Source: Runella sp. CRIBMP | Lineage (GTDB): Bacteria > Bacteroidota > Bacteroidia > Cytophagales > Spirosomataceae | NCBI RefSeq assembly: GCF_009905605.1 | Contig: NZ_JAAAKZ010000010.1 | Coordinates: 1 to 64,000, forward strand | Direction of reading: 5' to 3' | Length of the DNA stretch: 64,000 nt | In this document: in pieces, positions 49,854-59,399 of the stretch | How the letters are laid out: each line of letters opens with the position of its first letter | How positions within the stretch are numbered: the first letter of the stretch is position 1 | Made by a program: the position numbers and the translations under genes | The notes under the pieces: generated by a model | Told to the model about the DNA's origin: nothing | Databases searched by the model: none | What the model saw: the letters and a program-made list of their open reading frames with translations, nothing else

Positions 49854-51848
49854 ATGGTTGGCCGCCTTTTATTTCTGGTTGGCATTTTGATTGCGTTTTA
49901 TGCCAAAGCCCAACCCGACACCCTACGTTTGAGTGAATTCAAAGAGCATCGAATGCTCTTTGAAAAGGCCGTGTTTACCACTACTCCCCTGCACGAAAAA
50001 CGACAAATTTCATCGCAATTTTTTACCAATCAGTTTTCCAACTGGCAACGCCTCACGCCCCAATCCCCCACCTACACCGACCAAATCCATTGGCTGCATT
50101 TTCGGGTCCATAACGATACCGATACTGCCCAAACCATCTATATCAATGTACATTCAGCCAACCAAATCGTTGTTTTTTACGTAGCCTACAATGGCCAAAT
50201 AAGCGCGCATAGGAGTGGCTACATGACGCCTTCCTCCCAATGGGCGCTTCCCGAAGACGACCGCTACATTCCCGTGATTTTCCCCAAGGGCGCGACCTTT
50301 GACCTACTGGCTCAACTTTCTAACTATACTGGTATTTTGCCTTTTTGGACGGGCACCCAATCCCAGAAGCCTTCGTTTCGCTTACAGCTCGAAAAAGAGT
50401 CCTTTTACCTGAAAAAGACCCTACATGAATACCGCCGCAATATGCCCGAATTTCAATACCGAAGCTGGATTCAGGGCGCGTTGGCGCTTGCTGTGTTGTT
50501 TGTAGGATTGTTGTATCTCAAATATCGCCAACGAATTTACGCCTATTATTGGGCCTATATCTTGTGCGGTTTTTTGTTTTCGTTGCTCAAAACCCGCGCC
50601 TATACGCCAATTGGTCACAGCCTTGGCCAATGGCCCCTGCTCAAAAGTCATCTGATGGAATCGCTTCTATGGTGGGGCATCGGGGCGTATTTGTTATTTA
50701 TGACCGAACTACTCGACCTCGCCAAAACCCATCCACTCATGCAGCGGTGGTTTCGCCGCTTGGCGCTTTTGCTGACGGGCTATGGGTTTGTCTACATCAC
50801 AGTTATGTTATTGACAAACGACGGTGGCTTCCAGCAATTTTCGTTTTGGGGTGGTCGGTTCATTGCTTTACCGATTTATATCTTTACGCTGATTTGGATG
50901 AGTCGAAGTGTGCGCTCGCCGATGGTTCCGTACGTGATTTGGGCCAACTCTATGTTGGGATTGTTTGGAGTATTAGCATGGCTAAGGGCAGGAGAAGTGA
51001 TTCTGAAAGGCGTCAAACTTCCCGCTAATGTGGATGATTTATTAACGCTGTCGTTTGCCGTGGTGGCCGAAATCATCGTACTTTCGTTGGCCCTTGCTCA
51101 CCGTTACCGTTTGTTGGAAAAAGAAAAAACCGAAAGCCAACTAGCTTATTATGAAGAACTTCAGCATAAATCATTTTATGAAAAGCGCATGGCCGAAACC
51201 GAAATGCTGGCCTTGCGCAGCCAAATGAATCCGCATTTTTTGTTCAATAGCCTCAATTCCTTGGAATATTTGATTTTATCCAACGACGAACATAAAGCGA
51301 CGAGCTACTTGGCCAAATTTTCCAAATTATTGCGGATGATTCTCAACCACTCGCGTGAAGAATCTATTTTATTGGAAGAAGAACTGACCGCACTGCGGTA
51401 TTATCTAGACATTGAAGCTACGCGCTTGGGCGAGGGCTTTACGTATTCCATCGAAGTAGCCGAAACCGTTGATACCCAACGCCTCATCATACCGCCGTTG
51501 TTATTGCAACCGTTTGTCGAGAATGCCATCTGGCACGGCCTAATGCCTTCTGATAAACCCACTAAAAATTTACAAATACGCGTTCGACTGGTCGATGGGC
51601 ATCGGGTTGAGTTTGAAATCGAAGACAACGGAATTGGCCGAAAAAAATCGGCGGAGATGCGGAGCCGCTCCTCAGTAAAACGAAAATCGTACGGTATGGA
51701 CATTACGCAGCAGCGCATTGCGCTCTTTAACCGAAATTATCCGAATCAACTTTCCATCGAAATCAATGATTTACAGCGCGAAAAAGAAACGGGAACGTTG
51801 GTTCGAATTGTATACAATTTATTGGATGAACCTACTAATGAAACCTAA
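49854..51848 (+). CDS. 7TM (DISM-type) sensor histidine kinase, LytS/YehU family
   Basis: Sensor of 664 residues. The N-terminus is a 7TMR-DISMED2-like extracellular sensor (IHWLHFRVHNDTDTAQTIYINV) followed by seven transmembrane helices (about residues 205-420), then a coiled-coil and a His_kinase (PF06580) domain with QMNPHFLFNSLNSLEYLI (phospho-accepting His) and an ATP-binding pocket (EDNGIGRKKSAEMRS). The gene stops 3 bp before the LytTR regulator starts. The unit is divergent from the OmpA-led run and may control it. The 7TM-DISM domain binds carbohydrate-type ligands in some members, so an envelope signal is plausible. Confidence 0.92.
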   Translation: MVGRLLFLVGILIAFYAKAQPDTLRLSEFKEHRMLFEKAVFTTTPLHEKRQISSQFFTNQFSNWQRLTPQSPTYTDQIHWLHFRVHNDTDTAQTIYINVHSANQIVVFYVAYNGQISAHRSGYMTPSSQWALPEDDRYIPVIFPKGATFDLLAQLSNYTGILPFWTGTQSQKPSFRLQLEKESFYLKKTLHEYRRNMPEFQYRSWIQGALALAVLFVGLLYLKYRQRIYAYYWAYILCGFLFSLLKTRAYTPIGHSLGQWPLLKSHLMESLLWWGIGAYLLFMTELLDLAKTHPLMQRWFRRLALLLTGYGFVYITVMLLTNDGGFQQFSFWGGRFIALPIYIFTLIWMSRSVRSPMVPYVIWANSMLGLFGVLAWLRAGEVILKGVKLPANVDDLLTLSFAVVAEIIVLSLALAHRYRLLEKEKTESQLAYYEELQHKSFYEKRMAETEMLALRSQMNPHFLFNSLNSLEYLILSNDEHKATSYLAKFSKLLRMILNHSREESILLEEELTALRYYLDIEATRLGEGFTYSIEVAETVDTQRLIIPPLLLQPFVENAIWHGLMPSDKPTKNLQIRVRLVDGHRVEFEIEDNGIGRKKSAEMRSRSSVKRKSYGMDITQQRIALFNRNYPNQLSIEINDLQREKETGTLVRIVYNLLDEPTNET

Positions 51849-51851
51849 GCC

Positions 51852-52613
51852 ATGATACGCGCCATTTTAATTGACGACGAAAAACCCGCCACCGAAGTGC
51901 TGGAAATGAAACTCAAACGCCTCAATATGGGCGTACAGATTTTGGCGAAGTTTAACCAACCCGAAGCGGCAGTGGAGTTTATGCGCGTTACGTCATTTGA
52001 CATTTTGTTTTTGGACATTGAAATGCCACGCCTCAATGGCTTTGATTTGTTACAACAGTTTGATGAATTTCACTTTGACGTTATTTTCACCACGGCTTAC
52101 GACCAATACGCCCTGCGGGCATTTCGAGTCAGCGCGTTGAATTATCTGCTCAAACCCATCGAAGAAAGTGAACTGAAAGATGCGCTTGTCAGCTGGCAAC
52201 AGAAGAAAATCAAGCAGTTACAAATCCCTCAAATACAAACCTTTCACGAACATTTAGCCCCCAAGACACCGCCACAGCGCATGGCGCTTCCGACCAACGA
52301 AGGCCACGAAATCATCGAAATAAGTCAGATTGTACGCTGCATGGCCGACACAAGCTACACGCACTTTCACCTGACCGACGGTCGAAAACTCGTTATTTGT
52401 CGTACGCTCAAAGAAATCGAACAGGCATTGGAGCCCAACGGGTTTGTGCGGGTGCATCATTCACACCTCATCAATCCGCATTTTTTACGAAAAATCGTGA
52501 AACAGGAAGGCGGCTATCTGTTGATGTCTGACGGGGCTCAGGTGCCCGTTACGAAGCAAAAGCGCGATTGGCTGGTGGAGCAGTTTAATGTGCCGGGCAG
52601 GGGCGGAGTTTAA
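51852..52613 (+). CDS. LytTR-family response regulator
   Basis: A two-component regulator of 253 residues. The receiver starts MIRAILIDDEKPA with Asp55 in ILFLDIEMPRL as the phosphorylation site. The output is a LytTR DNA-binding domain (VHHSHLINPHFLRKIVKQEGGYLLMSDGAQVPV), which binds tandem sites. It is the partner of the LytS-type kinase, 3 bp upstream, and its stop overlaps the convergent Uma2 gene by 4 bp. Confidence 0.93.
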   Translation: MIRAILIDDEKPATEVLEMKLKRLNMGVQILAKFNQPEAAVEFMRVTSFDILFLDIEMPRLNGFDLLQQFDEFHFDVIFTTAYDQYALRAFRVSALNYLLKPIEESELKDALVSWQQKKIKQLQIPQIQTFHEHLAPKTPPQRMALPTNEGHEIIEISQIVRCMADTSYTHFHLTDGRKLVICRTLKEIEQALEPNGFVRVHHSHLINPHFLRKIVKQEGGYLLMSDGAQVPVTKQKRDWLVEQFNVPGRGGV

Positions 52614-53167
52614 AATACTTTTTCAAAAACATCTTTCAGTAAAACTGATACATCAACCGACTGAAATTGGGCCGTTTTGTCTAATCCATGCACGGTTTCT
52701 ACGCTCCATTCCCCTTTGTCATTTTTGCGAAACACTTCCATTTGAGGCAGTTCTGTAGAGATCAGTACATATTCTTTCAGTGTTTCAATGCTGCGATACG
52801 CAATGAATTTATCGGTTTTGTCAAACACCGCCGTGGAAGGCGAAGCCACTTCAATCACCAAAACCGGATTAATCAGATTATCATTTTCTATTGTTTTTGC
52901 TTCGCCGTCGCTTATCATAATATCTGGGTAAAAATAGCTACCGTTCTGAGGATTAAAAACGCGCATATCACTGCCTAAGACTTCAAAATCAGTTCCTCTC
53001 AGTAGATTATAAAGTAAACCGAATAACGCTATAGTAATGTAATTGTGAATTTTGGTAGCTCCAGCCCTTTCAATGAGGGTATTGTAAATAAATTCATGCC
53101 GATGCTGACTTGCTCGTTCGAAGGCGAGGTATTCATCAGCGGTAAAAAAAGATGAGATTGCAGGCAC
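52610..53167 (-). CDS. Uma2-family restriction endonuclease-like protein
   Basis: A 185-residue cytoplasmic protein that starts at GTG (53167). It matches the Uma2/DUF820 PD-(D/E)XK nuclease fold: [33 protein letters not shown] and [27 protein letters not shown] give the Asp, Glu and Lys of the active site (D-x17-E-V-A-S). The role of such isolated proteins is unknown. The 3' end overlaps the LytTR gene by 4 bp, so they are convergent. Confidence 0.87.
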   Translation of the reverse strand: MPAISSFFTADEYLAFERASQHRHEFIYNTLIERAGATKIHNYITIALFGLLYNLLRGTDFEVLGSDMRVFNPQNGSYFYPDIMISDGEAKTIENDNLINPVLVIEVASPSTAVFDKTDKFIAYRSIETLKEYVLISTELPQMEVFRKNDKGEWSVETVHGLDKTAQFQSVDVSVLLKDVFEKVF

Positions 53168-53237
53168 TATAACGGATCTATTTTAAGCGAAAAGACAAAG
53201 AAATTTCAACCCATAAGGCATTGTACATCCTTTTTTT

Positions 53238-53245
53238 TACCTTTG
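53238..53245 (+). promoter_or_regulatory. -7 box upstream of guaA
   Basis: TACCTTTG matches TAnnTTTG and would start transcription about 7 nt later, giving a leader of about 12 nt to the guaA ATG at 53264. A TTG upstream is only 14 bp away, shorter than usual. Confidence 0.45.
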
Positions 53246-53263
53246 CACCTTAGAAACACGTCT

Positions 53264-54790
53264 ATGTCCGAACAAATTCTGATTCTTGATTTCGGTTCGC
53301 AATTTACCCAACTCATCGCTCGACGCGTCCGCGAACTTAATATTTACTGCGAAATCCATCCCTTCAATAAAATCCCCGAAATTACGCCTGATATTAAGGG
53401 AGTTATCCTTTCGGGAAGCCCCTATTCTGTGCGAGACGAAGGCTCGCCACGGGTAGATATGAGCTTATTCAGGGGCAAAGTACCCTTATTGGGGGTGTGC
53501 TACGGAGCGCAACTGCTCGCCCACACGCTGGGCGGCGAAGTCAAAGCCTCAAAACACCGCGAGTATGGCCGGGCCATGCTCACGCACCATTCACATTCAG
53601 CGCTGTTGGATACGGTCTCCCCGATTACCCAAGTGTGGATGTCACATGGTGATACCATCGTTTCGGTTCCTGAATCGTTCAAAATCATCGGCGAAACCGA
53701 CTCCGTCAAGGTGGCAGCTTTTCATATCGAGGGCGAGCAAACCTACGGAATTCAGTTCCACCCCGAAGTGACACACTCAGTAGAAGGAAAAAATATTCTC
53801 AAAAACTTTGTGGTAGACATTTGCGGCTGTGCGCAAGATTGGACAGCGGCCTCGTTTGTGGAAAGTACCATCGCCGACCTCAAAGCCCGGCTTGGCAATG
53901 ACAAAGTGGTGATGGCCCTCTCAGGCGGTGTTGACTCGACGGTGGCGGCATCGTTGGTCCACCACGCGATTGGCAAAAATCTGTACTGTATTTTTGTAGA
54001 TAACGGTCTGTTACGCAAAGACGAATACGAAAGCGTACTGCACTCCTACTTAGATATGGGGCTGAATATCAAAGGGGTAGATGCCAAAGCGCATTTTTAT
54101 GGCGTACTAGCGGGCCTCACCGACCCCGAAGCCAAGCGCAAGGCCATAGGTAAGGCCTTCATTGATATTTTTGACCAAGAAGCCCATTTGATTGAAGATG
54201 TAAAATGGCTCGGTCAAGGCACCATTTACCCCGATGTGATTGAGTCGGTTTCGGTCAAAGGGCCTTCGGCAACCATCAAATCACACCACAATGTAGGAGG
54301 TTTGCCCGATTATATGAAGCTAAAAATCGTGGAGCCACTCAATACGCTTTTTAAAGACGAAGTAAGGGCCGTAGGACGTACTTTAGAGCTTCCAGAAACC
54401 ATTTTGAAACGCCATCCTTTTCCAGGTCCGGGGCTTGCTATTCGGATTTTGGGTGATATTACCGCCGAAAAAGTGGCCATTTTACAGGAAGTTGACGCTA
54501 TATTTATCAACGGTCTCAAAACCCGCGGCTTATACGATCAAGTATGGCAGGCGGGCGCTATGTTGCTTCCTATACAAAGCGTAGGAGTAATGGGTGATGA
54601 GCGCACGTATGAGCGCGTAGTGGCACTACGGGCCGTGACATCGATCGATGGGATGACTGCCGACTGGGCACACTTACCTTACGATTTTTTGGCAGATGTT
54701 TCCAACGAAATCATTAACCGAGTTAAAGGTGTTAACCGCGTGGTGTATGATATTTCGTCAAAACCTCCCGCTACGATTGAATGGGAATAA
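53264..54790 (+). CDS. guaA: GMP synthase (glutamine-hydrolysing)
   Basis: Converts XMP, ATP and glutamine to GMP, AMP, PPi and glutamate. The start is the ATG at 53264 (MSEQILILD), 508 residues; the frame opens at 53243 but the homology starts here. The glutamine amidotransferase half has the nucleophile Cys in [15 protein letters not shown] and the oxyanion-type [11 protein letters not shown], with the His/Glu in GIQFHPEV. The synthase half has the ATP-pyrophosphatase P-loop [14 protein letters not shown]. The dimerisation end is KPPATIEWE. It is followed by a repeat-rich spacer and the DUF6427 gene, and so is a single-gene unit. Confidence 0.98.
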   Translation: MSEQILILDFGSQFTQLIARRVRELNIYCEIHPFNKIPEITPDIKGVILSGSPYSVRDEGSPRVDMSLFRGKVPLLGVCYGAQLLAHTLGGEVKASKHREYGRAMLTHHSHSALLDTVSPITQVWMSHGDTIVSVPESFKIIGETDSVKVAAFHIEGEQTYGIQFHPEVTHSVEGKNILKNFVVDICGCAQDWTAASFVESTIADLKARLGNDKVVMALSGGVDSTVAASLVHHAIGKNLYCIFVDNGLLRKDEYESVLHSYLDMGLNIKGVDAKAHFYGVLAGLTDPEAKRKAIGKAFIDIFDQEAHLIEDVKWLGQGTIYPDVIESVSVKGPSATIKSHHNVGGLPDYMKLKIVEPLNTLFKDEVRAVGRTLELPETILKRHPFPGPGLAIRILGDITAEKVAILQEVDAIFINGLKTRGLYDQVWQAGAMLLPIQSVGVMGDERTYERVVALRAVTSIDGMTADWAHLPYDFLADVSNEIINRVKGVNRVVYDISSKPPATIEWE

Positions 54791-54802
54791 AAAGTAAGCA
54801 GT

Positions 54803-54895
54803 TCACAGTAGGCAGTCTGCAAACACGCACTTAGGTATGAGTGTATTATAGTAGACTGCAAACTGCCTACTGTAGACTGTAAACTGCCTACTGCG
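54803..54895. repeat. 21-bp tandem and inverted repeat spacer
   Basis: The segment between guaA and the DUF6427 gene holds two tandem 21-bp copies of GTAGACTGcAAACTGCCTACT (54851-54871 and 54872-54892, one mismatch), plus an inverted core CAGTAGGCAGT at 54806-54816. A further direct copy of that core lies at 56309-56319, where it overlaps the stop codon of the DUF6427 gene. So four copies of one 11-mer bracket this gene. Confidence 0.8.
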
Positions 54896-56314
54896 ATGCT
54901 AAGTTTTTTCAGAGTTAATGCTCCTTATCAGATTTTGAGCCTCATCATCGTTTTGGTGATGTTTCAATTTCCGTTTTATATCAATGCCCCTGACCTGTTG
55001 GTTTCTGAACTCCAATGGATGCTAGTAGGTGAAAAAATGGGGCAGGGATTTATGCTTTACCGCGACGTATGGGACAATCTCAGTCCTCTCTCGGCGGCGG
55101 CCTATTGGGGCATCGACGAGCTTTTTGGTCGCTCTCCCGCTGCTCACCGCAGCATTGCCAATATTCTGATTCTTTTGCAGGCCATTTACTTCAATTATAT
55201 CTCCAATCAACGTCAGCTTTTCACGGAGCGCAATTACGTTCCTGGGGTACTGTACCTGCTTTTTATCAACGTCTCGTTTGATTGCAGTATATTGTCGCCC
55301 GTATTGATGGCCACCACGTTTATTTTATTGGCCTTTGGCACGCTTATCCGTCAAATGCAACGTGAAGGAGTCACTGACGAAGTATTTGAACTGGGTTTTT
55401 ACCTGAGCGTAGCTACGCTGTTTTATTTGCCCATGGGCCTATTTCTACTGTGGGCTTTTTTCTCAATGCTTCTGTACACAGGGGCTAATTTCAGACAACA
55501 TACCTTGGCGCTTTTCGGGTATATTTTCCCGATTGCACTTTCGGCACTTTTCTTCTTCTTTCGTGGTGCGCTCGACGATTTAAGTCAAAACCTGCTCACG
55601 TCGGCCTTTGAGGCGCGACGGTATAATTTACAGGATTTTTTGGGGGTCATCGGCACTATGGGGGGCGCTTTTTTGGTAGGTGGGTTAGGCTTTTTTCAAA
55701 CCATTGGGTATCCTCGTTTTATCAATTATCAGGGTCGATGCCAGCAAATAATGGGTTTGTGGGTAATTACCGCTTTACTTTCTATCGGGTTGATGCCGTT
55801 TATTGCCCCCATGCAATTCATTATTTTCATCCCTCCCGTGGCATTTTTTGCCGTCAATTTTTTTATGCTGATGAAGCGCCGCTGGCTGGCCGAAGTTCTT
55901 TTTATGGTTGTATTTCTGACTACTTTGTTTTTTCGGTATCAGGCCTCTTTCCTCACCGACCCCATTACCCTGACCAGTTCGGCACGCCTAGATAATCTGA
56001 AAATCAAAAGTGCCCTGTTGCCCGCCTCGATTCGTCAGCAGAAAGTGCTTGTCATCGGGGAAGACGAAGGAGAATACCGCGACAATTACCCCGCTACAGC
56101 CTATATTAATTGGGAATTGGCTCGCAATGACTTTGAAAATTTGGACAGCTACGAAAGTGTTATCAGTATCTTTGACAATTTTACCGCTGACCCTCCAACC
56201 TACGTCATCGACAAAGAAAATCTAATGCCACGCCTCTTTAAGCGTCTTCCCGAACTCGGCAAGCGATACCATTCTACCCAGTGGAAGGGGATTTATCAAC
56301 TTAATGTTCAGTAG
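54896..56314 (+). CDS. DUF6427 multi-pass membrane protein
   Basis: A 472-residue integral membrane protein with about 10-12 hydrophobic segments, for example ILSLIIVLVMFQFPFYI, VLYLLFINVSFDCSIL and FIIFIPPVAFFAVNFFMLM. The C-terminus (from about residue 365) is a polar cytoplasmic or periplasmic tail. It matches the Bacteroidota-specific DUF6427 in length and layout, and the function is unknown. The ATG directly follows a tandem repeat, with only about 3 bases between them, so the ribosome-binding region is inside the repeat. It is in the same orientation as guaA but separated by 105 bp. Confidence 0.85.
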   Translation: MLSFFRVNAPYQILSLIIVLVMFQFPFYINAPDLLVSELQWMLVGEKMGQGFMLYRDVWDNLSPLSAAAYWGIDELFGRSPAAHRSIANILILLQAIYFNYISNQRQLFTERNYVPGVLYLLFINVSFDCSILSPVLMATTFILLAFGTLIRQMQREGVTDEVFELGFYLSVATLFYLPMGLFLLWAFFSMLLYTGANFRQHTLALFGYIFPIALSALFFFFRGALDDLSQNLLTSAFEARRYNLQDFLGVIGTMGGAFLVGGLGFFQTIGYPRFINYQGRCQQIMGLWVITALLSIGLMPFIAPMQFIIFIPPVAFFAVNFFMLMKRRWLAEVLFMVVFLTTLFFRYQASFLTDPITLTSSARLDNLKIKSALLPASIRQQKVLVIGEDEGEYRDNYPATAYINWELARNDFENLDSYESVISIFDNFTADPPTYVIDKENLMPRLFKRLPELGKRYHSTQWKGIYQLNVQ

Positions 56315-56410
56315 GCAGTAAGAAAAAGTAAATTAATTCTCTCCAACTCAGGATTATTCAACCGTAGATTAACATCGCTTCCCATTAATTGACTGCAACT
56401 GCCCCCTGAA

Positions 56411-57793
56411 TCAGCACTCGGTCACGCTCAAGGCCAAGCCCGCTTCTGAAGTTTCTTTGTATTTCTTGGACATATCACGGCCAGTGGCTCGCATTACTTT
56501 TATGACGCTATCGAAAGAGATTTTTTGCATCCCAGGGTCGATGGTCATGGCCAAAAGGTAGGCATTGTAGGCCTTGGCCGCCCCCATGGCATTGCGCTCA
56601 ATGCACGGAATCTGCACATAGCCACCGATGGGGTCGCAGGTCATGCCGAGGTGGTGCTCGATGCCTATTTCAGCCGCCGCTTCTACCTGCTCAATGCTCC
56701 CACCAGCAGCGTACGTGAGCATGGCTGCGCCCATGGCCGAGGCCGTTCCGATTTCGCCCATACAGCCCATTTCAGCCCCTGAAATACTAGCGTTGTGTTT
56801 TACCAAAAATCCAATGGCTCCAGCCGCCAACATTCCATCACGCATTTTTTGGGGAGAGTAGTGAAAGTGGTATTTCATCAGGTAAGTAAGCCCCGGAAAA
56901 ACCCCCGACGCCCCCGAAGTAGGAGCCGTGACGACAATACTGCCCGCCGCATTTTCTTCGGAGGCTGCCAAACAATAGGAATTCAGAAAAATCAAAAAAC
57001 TGTCGGTCGTTGATGCGTGTTGTTTCGCCCGCTCATAAAGCAAAGGCGCTTTTCGCTGAAGACGAATCGAACCAGGCAAAATACCCTTGGCCCGTACTCC
57101 CCGCTTGACGGCTTTGTGCATAAAATCCAAAATTTGGTCGATTTTCCGAACAATTTCTTTTTCCGAAAGGCCCGTCAACGCCTTTTCATTTTCAATCATG
57201 AGCTGCGATAGGGTGAGGTTGCCCGCGCCTAAATGCGCCTGCAATTCCTCCATCGTTGAATAAGGATACGCTGGCAAACGATGCGTTGTTCCTTCGGGTT
57301 CATGGCCCTTTTGTTGAATAAACCCTCCACCTACGGAATAAAACTCTCCTTCGACGACCGTTTGCCCATCTTCATCCAAGAGTCTCAAAATCATGGTATT
57401 GGGGTGTGGAAATGAAGTTTTTCCTTTGTGATAAACAATACTGCTTTCCGAAACAGGCACCTTCATTCCCTGAAACTGAATTTCGTAAGTGTCTTCTTTC
57501 TTTTTCATGAGCCCCGTCAGCTCTTTCGGGTCGCAAGTATGGGGTTGCCAGCCCAATAGCCCCCCCACAATGGCGCGGTCGGTACCGTGGCCTTTGCCCG
57601 TGGCACTCAATGAGCCATAGAGGTTGATTTGGAGCAGTTTACCACGTTGCGCCTGTTCGGCTGGTAGTTGTATCAGTTGTTGTAAAAAAAGATACGCCGC
57701 CTTCATAGGGCCTATCGTATGCGAACTCGACGGCCCAGGCCCCACTTTAAATAGGTCAAATAATGAAGTAGTAATTGCGTTTTTGGAAGGCAT
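56411..57793 (-). CDS. sdaA: L-serine ammonia-lyase (iron-sulfur type)
   Basis: Deaminates L-serine to pyruvate and ammonia using a 4Fe-4S centre. The 460-residue protein has the single-chain arrangement: a beta domain (FDLFKVGPGPSSSHTIGPMKAA, GSLSATGKGHGTDRA), then an alpha domain with Cys-containing motifs NSYCLAASEENAAG, EMGCMGEIGTASAMGAAMLTYAAGG and MTCDPIGGYVQIPCIERNAMG, and the C-terminal SVTEC that ends in the active cysteine tail of the family. It is a single gene; the minus-strand HTH gene upstream is insulated by a terminator. Confidence 0.97.
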   Translation of the reverse strand: MPSKNAITTSLFDLFKVGPGPSSSHTIGPMKAAYLFLQQLIQLPAEQAQRGKLLQINLYGSLSATGKGHGTDRAIVGGLLGWQPHTCDPKELTGLMKKKEDTYEIQFQGMKVPVSESSIVYHKGKTSFPHPNTMILRLLDEDGQTVVEGEFYSVGGGFIQQKGHEPEGTTHRLPAYPYSTMEELQAHLGAGNLTLSQLMIENEKALTGLSEKEIVRKIDQILDFMHKAVKRGVRAKGILPGSIRLQRKAPLLYERAKQHASTTDSFLIFLNSYCLAASEENAAGSIVVTAPTSGASGVFPGLTYLMKYHFHYSPQKMRDGMLAAGAIGFLVKHNASISGAEMGCMGEIGTASAMGAAMLTYAAGGSIEQVEAAAEIGIEHHLGMTCDPIGGYVQIPCIERNAMGAAKAYNAYLLAMTIDPGMQKISFDSVIKVMRATGRDMSKKYKETSEAGLALSVTEC

Positions 57794-57810
57794 AAACGGG
57801 TTATTTTAGC

Positions 57811-57861
57811 AAAAAAAGCGCGATAGTGTTCAAAAATAGCTATTCTTGAACACTATCGCGC
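57811..57861 (-). terminator. long near-perfect palindrome with T-tail, terminator on the minus strand
   Basis: GCGCGATAGTGTTCAA (57818-57833) and its perfect inverse (57846-57861) flank a palindromic centre (AATAGCTATT), so the whole 44 nt is a 22-bp arm with one mismatch and no loop. On the minus strand it is followed by TTTTTTT (57811-57817). It ends the HTH gene transcript and insulates sdaA. It is longer than a typical terminator. Confidence 0.8.
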
Positions 57862-57915
57862 AACAAAATTGAGCGTTTATTAAATAATCTTAAATCAGAA
57901 CGAGCACTATCTCAA

Positions 57916-58365
57916 TCAATAGGCGGGCTCGGCTACCTGATTGTTCATTCTGGCAGCGATTGCCTCCCACAATTTCTTTTGCTTGCGTCGAGAGATGATG
58001 CTGGGATTTTTTTCAATCGCCTTAAGCAGTATCCGCTGGGTAAGCGAAAGATATTTGCTGACCTTGGGTTGGTCCATGCCAAAACTGGCCGCTAATTGTT
58101 CCTGAGGCACCCCACCCTTTAAATAAATCAGCACAAAAAGCAATGCATCCTGTGTATCGCTAAAGAGGCTGTTTTTCCGGGTAGAAATTTGACGCCGCAA
58201 GCGCGGGCTGCCGTCAAAAGTATACTCTGAAAAATAAGACTGCCATACTTCATGGAAAGGATTGTAGAGCATTTTAAACTCATTTTTTCTCAATCCTGTA
58301 AGCCTGCGAAGATTTTTTTCATCAGCTTGAAGGTCTTCGAACCTTTGAATCATTACCCAAACCAT
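57916..58365 (-). CDS. transposase-type HTH protein without catalytic domain
   Basis: A 149-residue protein. The central part (KNSLFSDTQDALLFVLIYLKGGVPQEQLAASFGMDQPKVSKYLSLTQRIL) matches the HTH_Tnp_4-like N-terminal DNA-binding region of IS5-type transposases, with LRRLTGLRKNEFKMLYNPFHEVW upstream. No DDE catalytic domain follows: the protein ends in a charged helix and VAEPAY. So this is a truncated or domesticated DNA-binding remnant. No terminal inverted repeats or target duplications were seen. It is probably transcribed as a single gene and ends at the palindrome at 57811. Confidence 0.75.
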   Translation of the reverse strand: MVWVMIQRFEDLQADEKNLRRLTGLRKNEFKMLYNPFHEVWQSYFSEYTFDGSPRLRRQISTRKNSLFSDTQDALLFVLIYLKGGVPQEQLAASFGMDQPKVSKYLSLTQRILLKAIEKNPSIISRRKQKKLWEAIAARMNNQVAEPAY

Positions 58366-58397
58366 ATAATATTAGTTAATGTAGAAAGAAGTGGATA

Positions 58398-59399
58398 TTA
58401 AATTGAATTGTTTTTTTTTAACATTTTAGTTGGACTCACCATGTACTTTTTCTTAAATGCTTTATCAAAGTTAGCCGCGCTGGTATATCCCAAGTTAGAT
58501 GCAATCTCCGAAATCGTCCATTTATTCTCTAGCAGCTGATTTTTTGCTACTTCCAATTTTTGATTAAGATGGTACTCATACGGAGGAAAACCATACACCT
58601 GCTTAAAACATTTCTTAAATTTTGACAAGCTCATATTTGCCTCACTTGCCAAAAATTCGAGATTTGGAAGTGGTTTGTTGACCATAAAGTAGCGGCTTTC
58701 AATCTCCTCTATTTGCTTCAAATCATGTTGATTGATTCTATTTTGTTGAAATGTAGACTCACTACGGCCTACTTGAGCGATAAAATCAGCAATTAATTTA
58801 TAGCATTGAGCCTGAGCCACTAGTCTTCTGGTAAATGAAGAGGTGTCATCAAAAAGTTTATCCAGCGTCACTGTTTGGTCAAAAAAAGAAGCCCCCTGCA
58901 AATAAACTCCTGCCTCAGAAGTCAATAATTTGATAAAAGGCGAATAGTTTTCCTGACCAGTAGCATTAATGCCAAGTTTATCATACAGCCAATCGCGATG
59001 AAAACTGATTGCCACAAATCGGGAGTGTTTCCCAACGGGCCAATGCGTATCTACCGTCATTTTAGAACTGTACAATACCATTGATTTTTGCATCTGCGTT
59101 TTCTGCCTTGTTTTGTTATCCAACAAATAATGCGTGTGCGCATCCTCCGATTGTACAAACGTAAGAGTCCAATAATCATTTGTACCAAGCGACTCCTTTA
59201 ATGTATTCAGTGGTTTATACCAACATAACTCTCCAAGTAAAACCGACACTTCCCTGTCAAAAAGCATGGCGTCTAATTTAATAAAAGAATTTCCGTCTGT
59301 ATGGTAAAATTCAGTGGGAGATTCTGCCTCTACGCCAAATTGCTCAGCAACTTCTGCCATCCATTGCTTAGATGGTTTAAGACTTAATTTGATCTCCAT
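58398..59399 (-). CDS. AraC-family transcriptional regulator
   Basis: A cytoplasmic regulator of 333 residues from the ATG at 59399 (an ATG-like frame opens at 59423). The first 230 residues are a cupin-like or other sensing domain that I cannot name. The C-terminus is a two-HTH AraC module: LASEANMSLSKFKKCFKQVYGFPPYEYHLNQ and LLENKWTISEIASNLGYTSAANFDKAFKKKYMVSPTKML. The signal and target are unknown. It is in the same orientation as the second AraC regulator, about 117 bp downstream of its stop, and precedes the HTH remnant. Confidence 0.9.
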   Translation of the reverse strand: MEIKLSLKPSKQWMAEVAEQFGVEAESPTEFYHTDGNSFIKLDAMLFDREVSVLLGELCWYKPLNTLKESLGTNDYWTLTFVQSEDAHTHYLLDNKTRQKTQMQKSMVLYSSKMTVDTHWPVGKHSRFVAISFHRDWLYDKLGINATGQENYSPFIKLLTSEAGVYLQGASFFDQTVTLDKLFDDTSSFTRRLVAQAQCYKLIADFIAQVGRSESTFQQNRINQHDLKQIEEIESRYFMVNKPLPNLEFLASEANMSLSKFKKCFKQVYGFPPYEYHLNQKLEVAKNQLLENKWTISEIASNLGYTSAANFDKAFKKKYMVSPTKMLKKNNSI

